NCBI GenBank assembly: GCA_037976565.1
Contig: CP137671.1
Span: 13,825,229-13,889,228 of the forward strand
Source of the DNA: Mesocentrotus franciscanus
Lineage: Eukaryota > Echinodermata > Echinoidea > Camarodonta > Strongylocentrotidae
DNA length: 64,000 bases
Reading direction: 5' to 3'
Shown here: positions 11,601 to 23,800 of the stretch, piece after piece
Layout: every line of letters begins with the position of its first letter
How positions within the stretch are numbered: position 1 is the stretch's first letter
Program-made: the position numbers and the translations under genes
The notes under the pieces: generated by a model
Seen by the model: the letters and a program-made list of their open reading frames with translations, nothing else
The model's database searches: none
What the model was told of the DNA's origin: nothing

Positions 11601-14600
11601 TGAAGTTTCTTGAGATTGGAATTCATCTGTTACATTATGGGAATAACATGTAACAGCAGTATTACAGGACAAGTGTAATGTAATTAAGGGGATATTATTG
11701 CAATACCAAGATTTGGCCACCTCTAAATATACACTTAGAAAAACCAAATAACACACGTTGGACAGTTTTCAGTTGTGATATTGCGCATGACGTGATATGA
11801 TGGGACGTGGTGTGACGTGACGTGACATGATGCAATGTCTCGTTTTCACCTGCTGTGATCATGGTGCCTTTGACCAAGACCAAGATCAGCTATTCTTTGA
11901 GAGCTTGATAACATTGCAATTGTAAAACTGTAGATATTGGTTTAGTGTATAAACTCACATTTCAGAAGTCTAATTCATGCATTTCAGCATTATTTGAAAT
12001 CAGAACATCTTCAATTGTACAGGTAGACTATCAAAGATTGTGCATGGCCTTGTAACCCTGTCTCAAGGCCAACTGTTATCTTTCAGTGCCTTGATAATAT
12101 CTGGACATTGTCTTTTTGCGTATGTTCAACATTATAAGATCCATTTAGAGACAGACCAGTGGCATTGGAGTATGTCGCAAAATGTGTACCACTTCATGTC
12201 ATTGGACTTTGTGTTTTACATACATGTAAAGCTAGTCGGCAAACATGTGGAAAATTGAAAGACCTTAACCTGTTGAATACTAAGCCAAGGATGACTCGGG
12301 CTTGGGTCTATGGAAAATGTGTGTTATACATGTAATACAGAATTCAAATTGTACCCAATGAGTCGATGTGATTATGCGCAAGGGCATTAATGTTTGCAGT
12401 GTCCAGAGACTTCTAATATCTAGACAGGGATATTTGTTCTGCGGATTGTGTATTTCATTTTGACAGACGGTTATCTAATGCTCAATGCCACCAACACCAA
12501 AGCCTATATTCTCCTCAGTATCTTGGAGGTCACTCAGACACTTAGTTACTTAAGTACCTGAACACATCGAGAAATACAAGAATTAGTGTGAGGAACCCTT
12601 GCCTAAGACAGGATAACCCTAATACTGATGTGATGGTGCATTTTGTTTCTATTAAAGTAAAGTTCAATGTTTGCTGCTAAAGGATACTTCTTGGATGACT
12701 GTTATTAACATCTCATCAACTGGAAACTAATTGCTTTGTCTTTGTGGTATTAGTGGATCGTATCTCATTTTCAAGATGTGTTCATTCGTCCTCTATGCTT
12801 TCTTACTTGTGCTTTTCCTTGGTTTAGAAAAGTGGAAAACTGCAGTTGTGGTTCAACTTGACAATCACAGACTTGAAATCAAACTTCTTATTCCCATTCC
12901 TGGCAGTATCTTTGATGTCTTTTATATGACTTATAATAAAAAGCGTATACATTTGGAAGAGTCCATTCTCAAGAACCTCCGGCAGTGCTGATTTGCGTAT
13001 TGTGGATGTGTGCATCATTTTGGTTGTAGACTTGTACATTGTAGCAGTATAAGCTGTGGGTTCTGTGTGCCAGGAACATTTTTGTTTTGCCAACCCTTTG
13101 AAGGTACATGTAGGCCTGTTTGTAAAGTTTTTATTTTTCTACTTATATCAAGTTACTGGTTCCTGTATTTGACATGTTCGCTCTTGCCAAATTATGGAGA
13201 TTAGAGAAAGATAAGTTTGCTGAAACGTTTACCAGACATAGGGAATTTATGTTTGTATATGATACTTTGTATGTAATTAAAAAATTTTTTTTTGACCTTT
13301 TTGTTTCAAGCTCAAAGATTTAGCAACCTATTTTACTTAAATTTTTACTGCATGTAGCTTGTGCTCAGAGATTTCTCTCCTTTTGGAGCCATCCACTCAT
13401 GATGCAAAACTTAATATAGTAATTTACATTTTAGCTGTATCATATTTTTTCATTTTCTCTTCTCTTTCATCATCTTTTTATCAGCAAAAAATGCAGACTA
13501 GGGTCCTACTTCATAAAACTTGATAACAAGTGCCAATTGCCAAACTTCTTTTTCACATTTGCTCTCAGCCAATCAGATGCAATGATTTCAGTAGCTTGTA
13601 ACAGTTATTGCATCTTGTTATTGATTAAAAAGTTCGTGAAAGAGGGCCCAGATATAAAAACAACCTCGTTTCAATGTTGACCACAGACGTGTGAATAGGA
13701 ATGTGTTTACAGTATATACTGCCAGAAAAATATGAAGCTTTAGATCCCAAGTGTCATTTTCACCCCTGTCCATCGTCAAGTCACCACCTTGTTTGCAGTT
13801 GATTTAGCATAGCCTTGAAGACCTATCATTTACGCATGAGAACTGAATCTGTAATCATTCATATTTTAGCTGCATATTTATGCATTTGAACAGTGTACCG
13901 GTAATCATATTTCATGCACCATTTAACATGCAGTTACTCTGTGTGATTTAGAAAAGCTGATTCCAGTATTTGTTGTGATTTAGAGCCCTTTTTCAACCAC
14001 GGATGTGAGGCTAATGTCAATGGGGATGTTTCAATGATTGATATTTGGATATCTCTGCCCTCTGTTGTACATGAACATGCATGTGCATCATGAAAAGTGA
14101 AATTAGAGGTTTCTTAAATTTATTTTCTTACTTGATATTATTTATAAGCAGATTGTAAATGTATACTGAATAATTAAAAAAATACTTTTTGTGACTTTTT
14201 TTACAGCCATGTTCTCTCTCTCTCTCTCTCTGCCCAATTTGGATGGAATTAGATATCGATTGATCAAAATCACAATATATCCTACCCATATTTTCATTTA
14301 TCCTATTGTACATTTCCTGATTAATATTATGTTTTTGTATCTAAAAATGTCTTCTTCTCTTCCATTTATATGTCAGCATCAGGTATAAATGCTCTTTACT
14401 TTTATTATAAATAATCTTTATAATTATTAACTAAGAATGACAATGACTTTATTAAGCGATGAACTGAACTACTTGATCTTTAAAATTAAAGATAAAATTA
14501 ATTCTTAATGTTTGTGTTTTATTTATATCCGAAGCATCTTACAAACGACCGAGACCAAAAGGTAACATGTTTAAACAATTTATCTTGTTTGTATCTCATT

Positions 14601-14797
14601 GTAGATTGTACATGTGTCTGTGCTACAATGAACACTGTCTTCAAAAGAAATCGTTCTGCATTCTATCCATATATATGCCTTATTCATACATGATGCAATA
14701 AAATGTTACAAAGACCTGATGCAGCAAAATTTGAAATTGTTTATTAAACTCTTTTGCTACAATTATTCCACATTTTGCGGTTTGGCTCAATAACAAT

Positions 14798-14829
<32 letters not shown>

Positions 14830-17800
14830 TCCTTAAATTGGCAACACATTGAGAAATAAAAAAATCACTGTTTTTTCCATCAAAGCTATTAAACAATTTA
14901 AAAACTTTTCGACAACTTTCTCGCTCGTGTTTATTGTTTTTGATACATTGCATTTTATTCTATCACTGTAGCCACAAAAGAAAAATATTATTGTTGCCAA
15001 TTTGAAAAGCAATACGTGATCGATTTTAGCCCTAAAAATAAATGGCCAGTGGAGGTGAAAAAAGCATTTACGTGCAGCAAAGGCCCATCAGCGTACATGT
15101 ACTCACTGTACATGTGTGTGTGTTCTAAGATCCAGAAATTAAAAAAGCACCAAGCTTGTGCTATTTATTTTTACTGTAGCAGAATTTTTTAAAATATTGG
15201 TTTAGTGCATCATGTGTTAAAGAGTCTTTATTGCAATAAGTTTGGTACATACCAGTATCTAGTACCGGTATTGTGTATGTTTGTGACTGTTTTCATGGAC
15301 ATGACTCATTGCTAGATATAGTCATGGATGGATGGATGGCATTGTGGTAGAAATCTGTGAATACTGTACACATTTATCAGTCTAGACAAAAATTTGTTAT
15401 TGTGCAAAATTAGTTTTTATTTGCACTGCATGTTTGTTTATCACACAATTTAGGCCTTCATATTATCTGATCCTTTTATTCAACCTTTTAGAAAGTTATT
15501 AAGATTTTTGAATTTAGTTTCATATTTCTGACTTAATCATTGCTCGTTCAGTGCTTGCCTCACATTGCAACAAAATGGCATAGTATAACATGAAACTTTA
15601 AAAAAAGCAACACAAAAAACAATAATGCACATCAAAGGACTTGAATATTTTATTATTGGATCATCCACCAAAAAAAAAAAAAAACTTTACACAACATTCT
15701 TTCTCTGATATTTTAATTTCTTTCTCACTTTTGCAAAAAGAGGGTTACTAAAGAGGGGTGAATAAAAGATTTCAATTTGAATTGACCTTTACCTTCTTAT
15801 GAATATGACTGAAATACCCTTAATCATTCCTCATTAAAAGTAATATTTCAGTATGACCCAATGATTACTGGGACCACCCATCTATCTATTTTTTATATAT
15901 ATTTTTTTAGTTGATTCTTTAATTGCCTTCCTCCTCTCTGTTCAGTTCAAAATTATAACCATCCAACCTCAATCACTTCACCCCCTAGAAAAAACCACCT
16001 AAATAGTTTTAATTAAATGGTCTCTCATTTACTTATCCAGACGACCCTGTCATGCGCTGATATCTTAATTACTCAGGAGACTCATGCTCTTGGGTGTCTA
16101 GACTTAAAAAAAGAAAGATTAGAATTGTTTAATTTTGTCACTTTCTTATCATATGTTTCCCCTGCCCTAGACCATAACATTAATCAGTGATGATGCTCGC
16201 TCTGTTACCAGGGGACAATCATTAAATTTTCTGATGTGAGATCCGGAAGGGCGTTAGCTCCTAGGGTGCGTTCAAGCAATTTTTTTGAAGCTAGAATCAC
16301 AGACATGAATCACAAATCAAAACATCGTTACAAAACACGGTTACTGCGGGAGATCGTTCAAGCGATTTTCCATCAACGCTGATTCTCGCTCATTTCAAGC
16401 CCACCCTGGAAGAATAGATATAGATAGCGATAATATATATAATAGATAACGTCGTCATAGAAATCATGATTGAGCTCTCAGTTGCGTTCAAGCGATTTTT
16501 AGCGACCGTGATCACGTTACAAAACGCATCTTTTTGAGTGTTTCATGTTTTGTTTTGAAACACATTCATTTTTACGACCGACAAAAAAAAGCTTGAAATC
16601 GCTTGAACGCAACCGTGTTTTAAACTAAACGTCTTTAAAAACCGCATTTCTAGGGTGAAAAAGTGTCGCTTGAACGCACCCCTATACTGTTATAAAGAGT
16701 TAATACTCTTCTGGCTCCGATCAGACGGTATTGTCTTTGGAAAGCCCGAAGGATGTCAACTCATAGAGTCAACCCCATTGCCTGCTGGTACCGAGTGGTC
16801 CATGTATAAAGCCTATGGCAGTGATAGATTTCAGTAGTCAACGGGTGAACGTCCTTTTAGTTTTCGCTCTCAGCAGACAACATGAAAATGGTTTGTGAAG
16901 GCCAATGGATTGATGATCACTGATTATTCCCTGCCAATCCAGATGGTCGTTATAATTGGGACATTATGAATGTTTCATCGTTATGCATCATGTGCATTTT
17001 GTAAGGTCATCAACCCTGACTTGTCTGTCAAATGTTTGTGCTCCAAGCAAGAATAAGAGATGTAACATGTGAACAGCGAACATTGGCCTATTTTGCTATT
17101 TGAGTCTCCTTACAGGAACTGCTGGTATGACCAGCTGTCAACAACTATTGGTTGATACAATGGCCCTTGTTGACAACTGTACAACGGTCTAATTTGTTTA
17201 TTTTTTTTGGGTAGCAAGGACCCCCCCATTACACATTAACACAGAGACATAGAGGAATTACTGTACTGATAAAACATAATAAGATGTATGATTAAGATTG
17301 ATTTCTAACGGACTATCATTAGGGAGAAAGTGCACAATTCCCCCAAAATAAAAGACACGTAATCATACAAGATGATATGTCGTAATAATATAAACTCAAA
17401 TATTGATAATTATCAGTGTCTTGTCCTCTCAAAGTAAAACAAAAATGTAGTTTAATAAATATCTTTAGTTTTGCATAGTTTTAGGAACCACAGCAACATT
17501 TCCCCAGTAGGATACAAGATAATAAACATGCCATACTTTGTGTATACTTTGTGAAACAGATACATGTACAGGTATATTTTTGCTCATTGAGGGTAGGCAT
17601 GTGGTAGAGGCACAGCAGCATGTTTGTTATGTATCACCATAGTACTGTAGAACCTCTATCTGGATGATGTGTACCGATGCAAGGAAGTGGATGATTATTT
17701 TCCCAGCCCTTTAAATATGACAAGACTATATCTGGATATGACCTACATGTACATGTAAACCATAGCCTGCATTACAGGATGTACTTTTGGCATGCTTGTA

Positions 17801-20800
17801 CGTGTATGTGTTTTCTTGAAAATTGGTTTACGTGTTATATCACCGGGGGTTCCACAAAGACTAAGATCGAATTTAAGTTGGACTTAACTACTGTATGGCA
17901 GGCCCTCCTTGCCACTGTTTGCTCTGGTCTCTCAAGGGACGTAGAAATCATGATCCCAAATATACAGAATTTACCGTTTTTGATAATTCATCATTGAAGG
18001 AAATTATTTAAATATGATAATTGAGAGACCAATGGCGAGAGCAAACAGTGGCATGAATGGCCTGCCATATTTAAGTTCAACTTAAAGTCGTTCTTATTCT
18101 TTGTGAAACACTCCCCAGGTTCTATGTTATTGGTTCTATGTTACTTGTCATTCCCTCTTGTTTACTCTGTTATAAACTGCCCTTTTCCTTTAAAACAAAC
18201 ACACCCAAAATATGTGGATGTACATGTTTATGTCTATCAGTGAAAAAAGAAAAGAATCATTCAGATTTTGATCAAGCTATGAACCAAATTTGATGAATTC
18301 AGAATCAACTCCATACATGAATATAATGTAAACATAGTTTTACCTTTGGGTTGTAAAGCTTGTGAGCAATCTTCTTGTTCGACTTTTGGGCTTGAAAGAA
18401 AAAGAACTGTAAAAAAAAAAATTAATAAAGGGACAAGACCATTAGAGCAGTAGGCGAGGGCTGAACACTAACTTTTTTGGAAGGGGATCCAAATTTAAAT
18501 TGTTAGATTCTATATGTATGAGCCGTAGGTAAAAAATCTTGAAATGGGGGTGGGGTGTCCAGACTTGGATTCTGTAGCACATCTCGAGCAAATACATGTA
18601 CCGGGTACTTTTTAACCTGTTTTAGTTCAACACACTTGTCCATATTTGTACTGTGTTGTGTATTTGTTTATCCATAGAAGTACAAATATTTCTTTTGTAG
18701 ATCTCCCATTTATGACTAAGGACCAAAAAAAAAAAGTGAAGTAATGTGGCTGACCGCAAAAACATGTATGTTGCATGGATTTGTTTACTTTATGCATGAT
18801 TAGTAAGCATGATGCCAGTTTCCAAAATCATAAATTATTTGTGCTTCCATTGTGTAGCTCAAATTAATATTTAAACAGTTGATTTGAATATAATGAGAGG
18901 TCAAAATATATAATGTAAATACTGTGTACCATTATCATTATGACATTGTGGGAGGGTAAAAGACAAAGGTATAATTTGAAGCTGATACAGAATATATCAC
19001 ATTTTTATAAGGGATATGAAATTCTGTGGTATCACAGGTTTTGTTGGGGAATATGAAACTGAAAGCAACATTAAGGATTAATAGTTTATGAAGCCAGCGT
19101 TTGTTGCAGATCGTGGTGTTTATGTTTGATCTATTGCTAGGTTTTATTATTCAAGTATTCTGCATCTATTGGTATTCTTAACCTGAAAGCACTTATTTTC
19201 TGACGAACCCAACAAGTTTTGCTGGAGATATTATTTATGTTCAATCAGGGATGGAATTTGTGACAATTTTAAAATGCAAACACTTTCGTTTATTGATCAA
19301 AAGTTATTTGGAACAATCAATCAAATCAAATGGATTTTGTCCATCATACTTGTACAATGTATACCCAACAGCTGTGTGAGGCCATGGACCACGATGTTCC
19401 TGGAGATGGCACAGATGTGTTTTTGAAGAATCGATTTCTAAACCAAATGTTGGTTTTTTAGACCAACGCTGATGAATTGTTCCACTTGACACCTGATGTT
19501 TGATGTAGTCGTGACTCATTCTTTCATGCTTGTAGTCTCACCTTCAGCAAGTTTTCACTTTTATTATTTGAGGTGAAAGACCGCATTTATTCTTTATTTG
19601 TTCCTTTACTGAAATGTATGACCAAAAAGAAAGGAAATGGAAAAGCAACAACACAAGTTTGTAGAAACATTATGATTTGCTGGAGAAGGTTATTTTTGTT
19701 CCCTGCCCTTTTGACTGAAAATGTGAAGAAATCTGCCTCAGGGAGATATCTGTAGTATTGGAATTAGAATGTTTATCCAAATGTTTGTATCACATGCTAT
19801 TAAATTGTCAGAAAATAGACAAATATTTCAAAGAATATCTGAAATCATTTCTCTACTATCCTGCATAGACTAATGGGCAGTGCCTTGTACATGTACTTTC
19901 AAGGAAAAAAAAATACCAGCAAAGTGTACATGTATGTGAATTCATTTACCTGTTATTATAACTATCGATTGTGCCCTTGCAATTGCAATTGCAATTAAAG
20001 CGAAATCTTATTGTTGATATTTTCCTCTCCTTTTATTCTTTCTATAGCATTTACTCCACGGGACACTAAATCTTCACACTCAACTCCAACCCATGGGCCA
20101 CGCCCTTCGGCAGCGGCAGTCACAGAGAGACTATCGAGGCCCAAGCCGGGAATGAAATCACCCTCATCTAGTACCACTAATCTATCAACTCCATCTCCAA
20201 GCTCATCATCAAAGGTATGTTAAAGTAGTAATAATTGTGGTAAGAAGTGGTAACTAGTGGTAGTAGTAGTGGCAGTGGTAGTGGCAGTCACAAAGAGGCT
20301 AGTACCACAATTCTATTGACTCCATCTCCAAGTTCATGAAAAGCTACTGTCATTTAAAAGTTGGAATATTAGTGGTAGTGGTAGTGGTAGCAGCAGATTC
20401 AGTTACAACTTAACTAACCTAAACCCAATCTCAACACTATCCCTTACTTTTGACAAAGTAAAGCCTGGAGCAAATGGCCCTGGAGCTAATTTCAGATCAT
20501 CACCATATGCTCTAGAATCCCTCCAGTTTGAATACTGCATATTTTATTCTTCGTAGGGACATCAAATCATGAGGCATGTTTTTTCTGTTATTCCACATGC
20601 CAACGCCCACTTAAAACCCAACCCTATTTTGACTGTTTTATGTTTCATTGACAGAGGGCGCCGTCACCCCGCACCGTCGGCAGACCACAGTCACCCCGGC
20701 AGAGAACACCCCTCTCTGCTCGATCATCCAACGCTTCGAATGCTTCAGCGGAAAGCCAGACCAGCGGGGGTTCCACCACGCCAAAAAGACCGCCCTCTCC

Positions 20801-23800
20801 GAGGAATACGACAAGGGATAAGTCGTCAGACTCACATTCGAGCGGTAAGACGCCAAGTAAGTCACAGGCGAAGGGTAGTTGCATGTGGCGTTCTAACTCT
20901 CCTTTTCGTGTAGTTGTACTGTGTGTTTATAGAAGGCACTTGTAGATTCCTTCACTTTTCCAGCTAACACCATGTGAACTTTTGAATGTAACATTAAAAT
21001 CTACAGTTTGTACTAGTAGTCTTAGGGGACAATCTCCATTGTGTAGTGCTTCACAAACCAATACCCTCTCAACTACCTTGTTGTACTACATCTACCTTAT
21101 TGTTATTGGTGATTATTTATTTAGTTAATCAATCCACTCACTCATTATGTAATTAATAATCTCTTCTTCCTCTAGACTGTCATACTTCTGCCTCTATACC
21201 GTTGTACTTTCTGTCTCGTCTCTCCCTTTCTCTCTCTCTCTTTCTCCCCCTCTCTCTCTCTCTCTCTCTCCCCTTCTCTCTCTCTCTCCCCTTCTCTCTC
21301 TCTCTCTCTCCCCTTCTCTCTCTCCCCTTCTCTCTCTCTCTCTCTTTCTCCCGCCCCCCTCTCTCTCCGCCCCCTCTCTCTCTCTCCCGCCCCCTCTCTC
21401 TCTCTTTCTCCCTCTCTCTCCCCTCTCTCTCTCTCTTTCTCCCCCCTCTCTCTCTCCCGTCCCCCTCTCTCTCTCTTTCTCCCTCTCCCTCCCCCTCTCT
21501 TTCTCACTCTCCCTCCCCCTCTCTCTCTCTATCTTTGTTTCTCACCTTCATATTATTGTATGACTAAGATATATGTATAGATTTGCAAGACATTTTTTTT
21601 TTTTTTTTGCCATTTTACTAAAATGTAAACTTCATGTAATTCAGCCCTTTGGGTGCCATGTGAATTTTTAAAAATACCATTGTACCATAGGCAAAAGTAT
21701 TGTTGCAGCTTTTTATAGAATACTTTTGTATGTTTACTTGAGTGTGATAACTAATAATCATTCTTGAGAAATATTTGCCCCCATAATTCTGTATCAACGA
21801 TTGAATATCATATACTGTAAAACCAGAAACTGTTGCATACATGAAACATACAATTTTGTAACCGTCGTGGGAAATCCAGTTTCGAAAGGTTCATGGAGCG
21901 AAAAAAATTAAATAACATTGCAACACAAAATTTGGGAAATTCACTAAAATCTCTTGTGAAGGAAATAGGCACCATGAAATATTCACAAAAGTCTCATGTC
22001 GCTTGACAGTTGTATTCTTTATTTTTTTTCCTGTGTTGCCTGCACTACTTTAATAATATTTTGTGCCTTTATCTGATGGAATACATGTATATTGCTTTAC
22101 TGTACAGGTAACAAGTCTACCAGCAGTAACCCTCCACCCATCAAGAAAGCCCTGACCCCATCCGCAGGAGTCGTTAAACCCACCCCTACCAAGGCAGGCC
22201 AGACAGCCAGATCCAAATCCAGTACTCCAGCCAAGAAAGAGTCGCCCACGACGCCCACGCCGCAGGAAAAAACCAAGGCCGCACCCGCGGACAAACCCAA
22301 GGCCCCGCCCGCCGACAAGACCAAGGCGACACCGGCAGATAAACCGAAGCCTGCACCGGCCGCCGCCAAGGCACCAGCAGCGCCGGCGGCTGCGAAGCCA
22401 AAAGCCAGTGAGGCCAAGCAGAATGGCAGTGAGTAGATATGTTCCTACTGTTTACTCTGAGGAATAAAAGACAAACATGCTCTCGTGGTTTGATAGAAAG
22501 CTACGTGCATTCTGCATTAACAATGTTCGATTACTGAAAATGAAACCAAACTATATGCTGTTCAAAGAACTGAAATTACATCTATTAGAAAAGGAGCACT
22601 TGTGTATTTGTTGCAATTTGTCATTAATCCACTTGAAAAGTTGATATGAGAACAGTTTTCCTCTGTTATGCAGGAATCCATTCTCTAGTGTATTGCTGTT
22701 ATGATATTAAAGTGTCAGGAGTCCTGAACCCTTTTGTTCAGACACTACAATTCCATCATGATACAATGTAAGAGTTGTGCAGTGTTCCTGGGAGTGAAAC
22801 TTTTCAGGCATTTTCATTAATAGTATTGTTTTTCATGTGTATTAAAGGTACTATGTCCCACTTGCAGGCCAAAAAAATGAAAAGGTTAAATTCCACCGGC
22901 ATTTGAAAGATAATACTAATTTAGAACTTCCTTCAAAACGAAAGAGCTTGAAAATGTCTTTTTTGTGGGAGAATAACGACCGTTAGTTGTCGAATCGACT
23001 TAAGTGATTGCAATCATTTTAGTAAATAGTCTGATTTTCAGACCCTTGGACCGAATGGTTTACGTTTTGTGCTGCGCAAAGATTCAATCAGTTTAATTTT
23101 GGCCATTACAAGAAGTGGGTTATTGATGTAGACAAATGCTCATGTACCCTTTACAGCTCATTTTATGTATGCAATTACCAAAGAAAAAATGAAGTCAATC
23201 AGTCACTCAATAGTGTCTGACAGAGAAGTCTGGAAAGTAAACAGGTTTTCTTGCATATTTTGAATACTAGGACACTGATAACGTTTAAATTTCACAGATA
23301 GGACATACTGTATGTGACATATTCATAATTCCTGCAGAATTCTACAGAATTTGATTCTGATGTTGGCTGCAAATGGGACATAGTACCTTTAATGCAGAGA
23401 AGAATATTTACAGTGACATAGCATTTTAGGAGAAATTTTCTTATCAGGTTGTTTAGAAAAGCAAAATGTTAACAAAATAGTTGAGCCTTTGGAGAAAATG
23501 ATCTACACAGACAAATACATGAACATGTGATATGTAATCTTGTGATTCGCCATACTCTCTCTATGATTAATATGTTGTTATGATGCTCCCATTACCTTAG
23601 GTGACAATGGAGACAAGTCAGAACTTTCAGCAGAGGAGAGGTCTAAGCAAGCCTTGGCTGAGCGGAGAAGACAGGCCAGGGAGAAGGCCGAGAAAGAGGC
23701 AGAGCTAGAGAAACAGAGACAAGAACAATTGAAGTAAGCAAGATCAAAGATCAAGATCAAGATCACTTAAATAACAGACCAGTTCACAGTTAGCACATGT

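Larger units (their letters stand above)
8629..20047 (+). other. Large MAP7 intron, 11.4 kb
   Basis: If exon A is used, this is its intron. It holds a C-rich tract (9235-9267), the TA-flanked MITE (9646-9835), a diverged repeat pair (11.4 and 13.0 kb), a (A)n run near 14798-14825, a CTA-flanked MITE (16264-16681) and a foldback element (17844-18117). Open frames of 60-90 codons occur but none has coding character or matching splice sites. Confidence 0.5.

Noticed and set aside
16655..16837. 60-codon frame next to the CTA-flanked MITE
   Set aside because: Starts inside the transposon and shows no matching acceptor/donor phase with MAP7 exons.
19304..19519. 71-codon minus-strand frame with a protein-like mix of residues
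   Set aside because: No homology recognised and no flanking splice or promoter signals; kept as unassigned intron sequence.
1..20047. Search for the MAP7 EHR microtubule-binding exon
   Set aside because: No Arg/Glu/Gln-rich helix exon with splice sites was found on the plus strand, so it is either outside the window or absent.
21172..21567. Long frames on both strands (Arg/Glu/Gly-rich and Leu/Ser/Pro-rich)
   Set aside because: They are translations of a CT/GA simple repeat in all frames, with no splice or start context.
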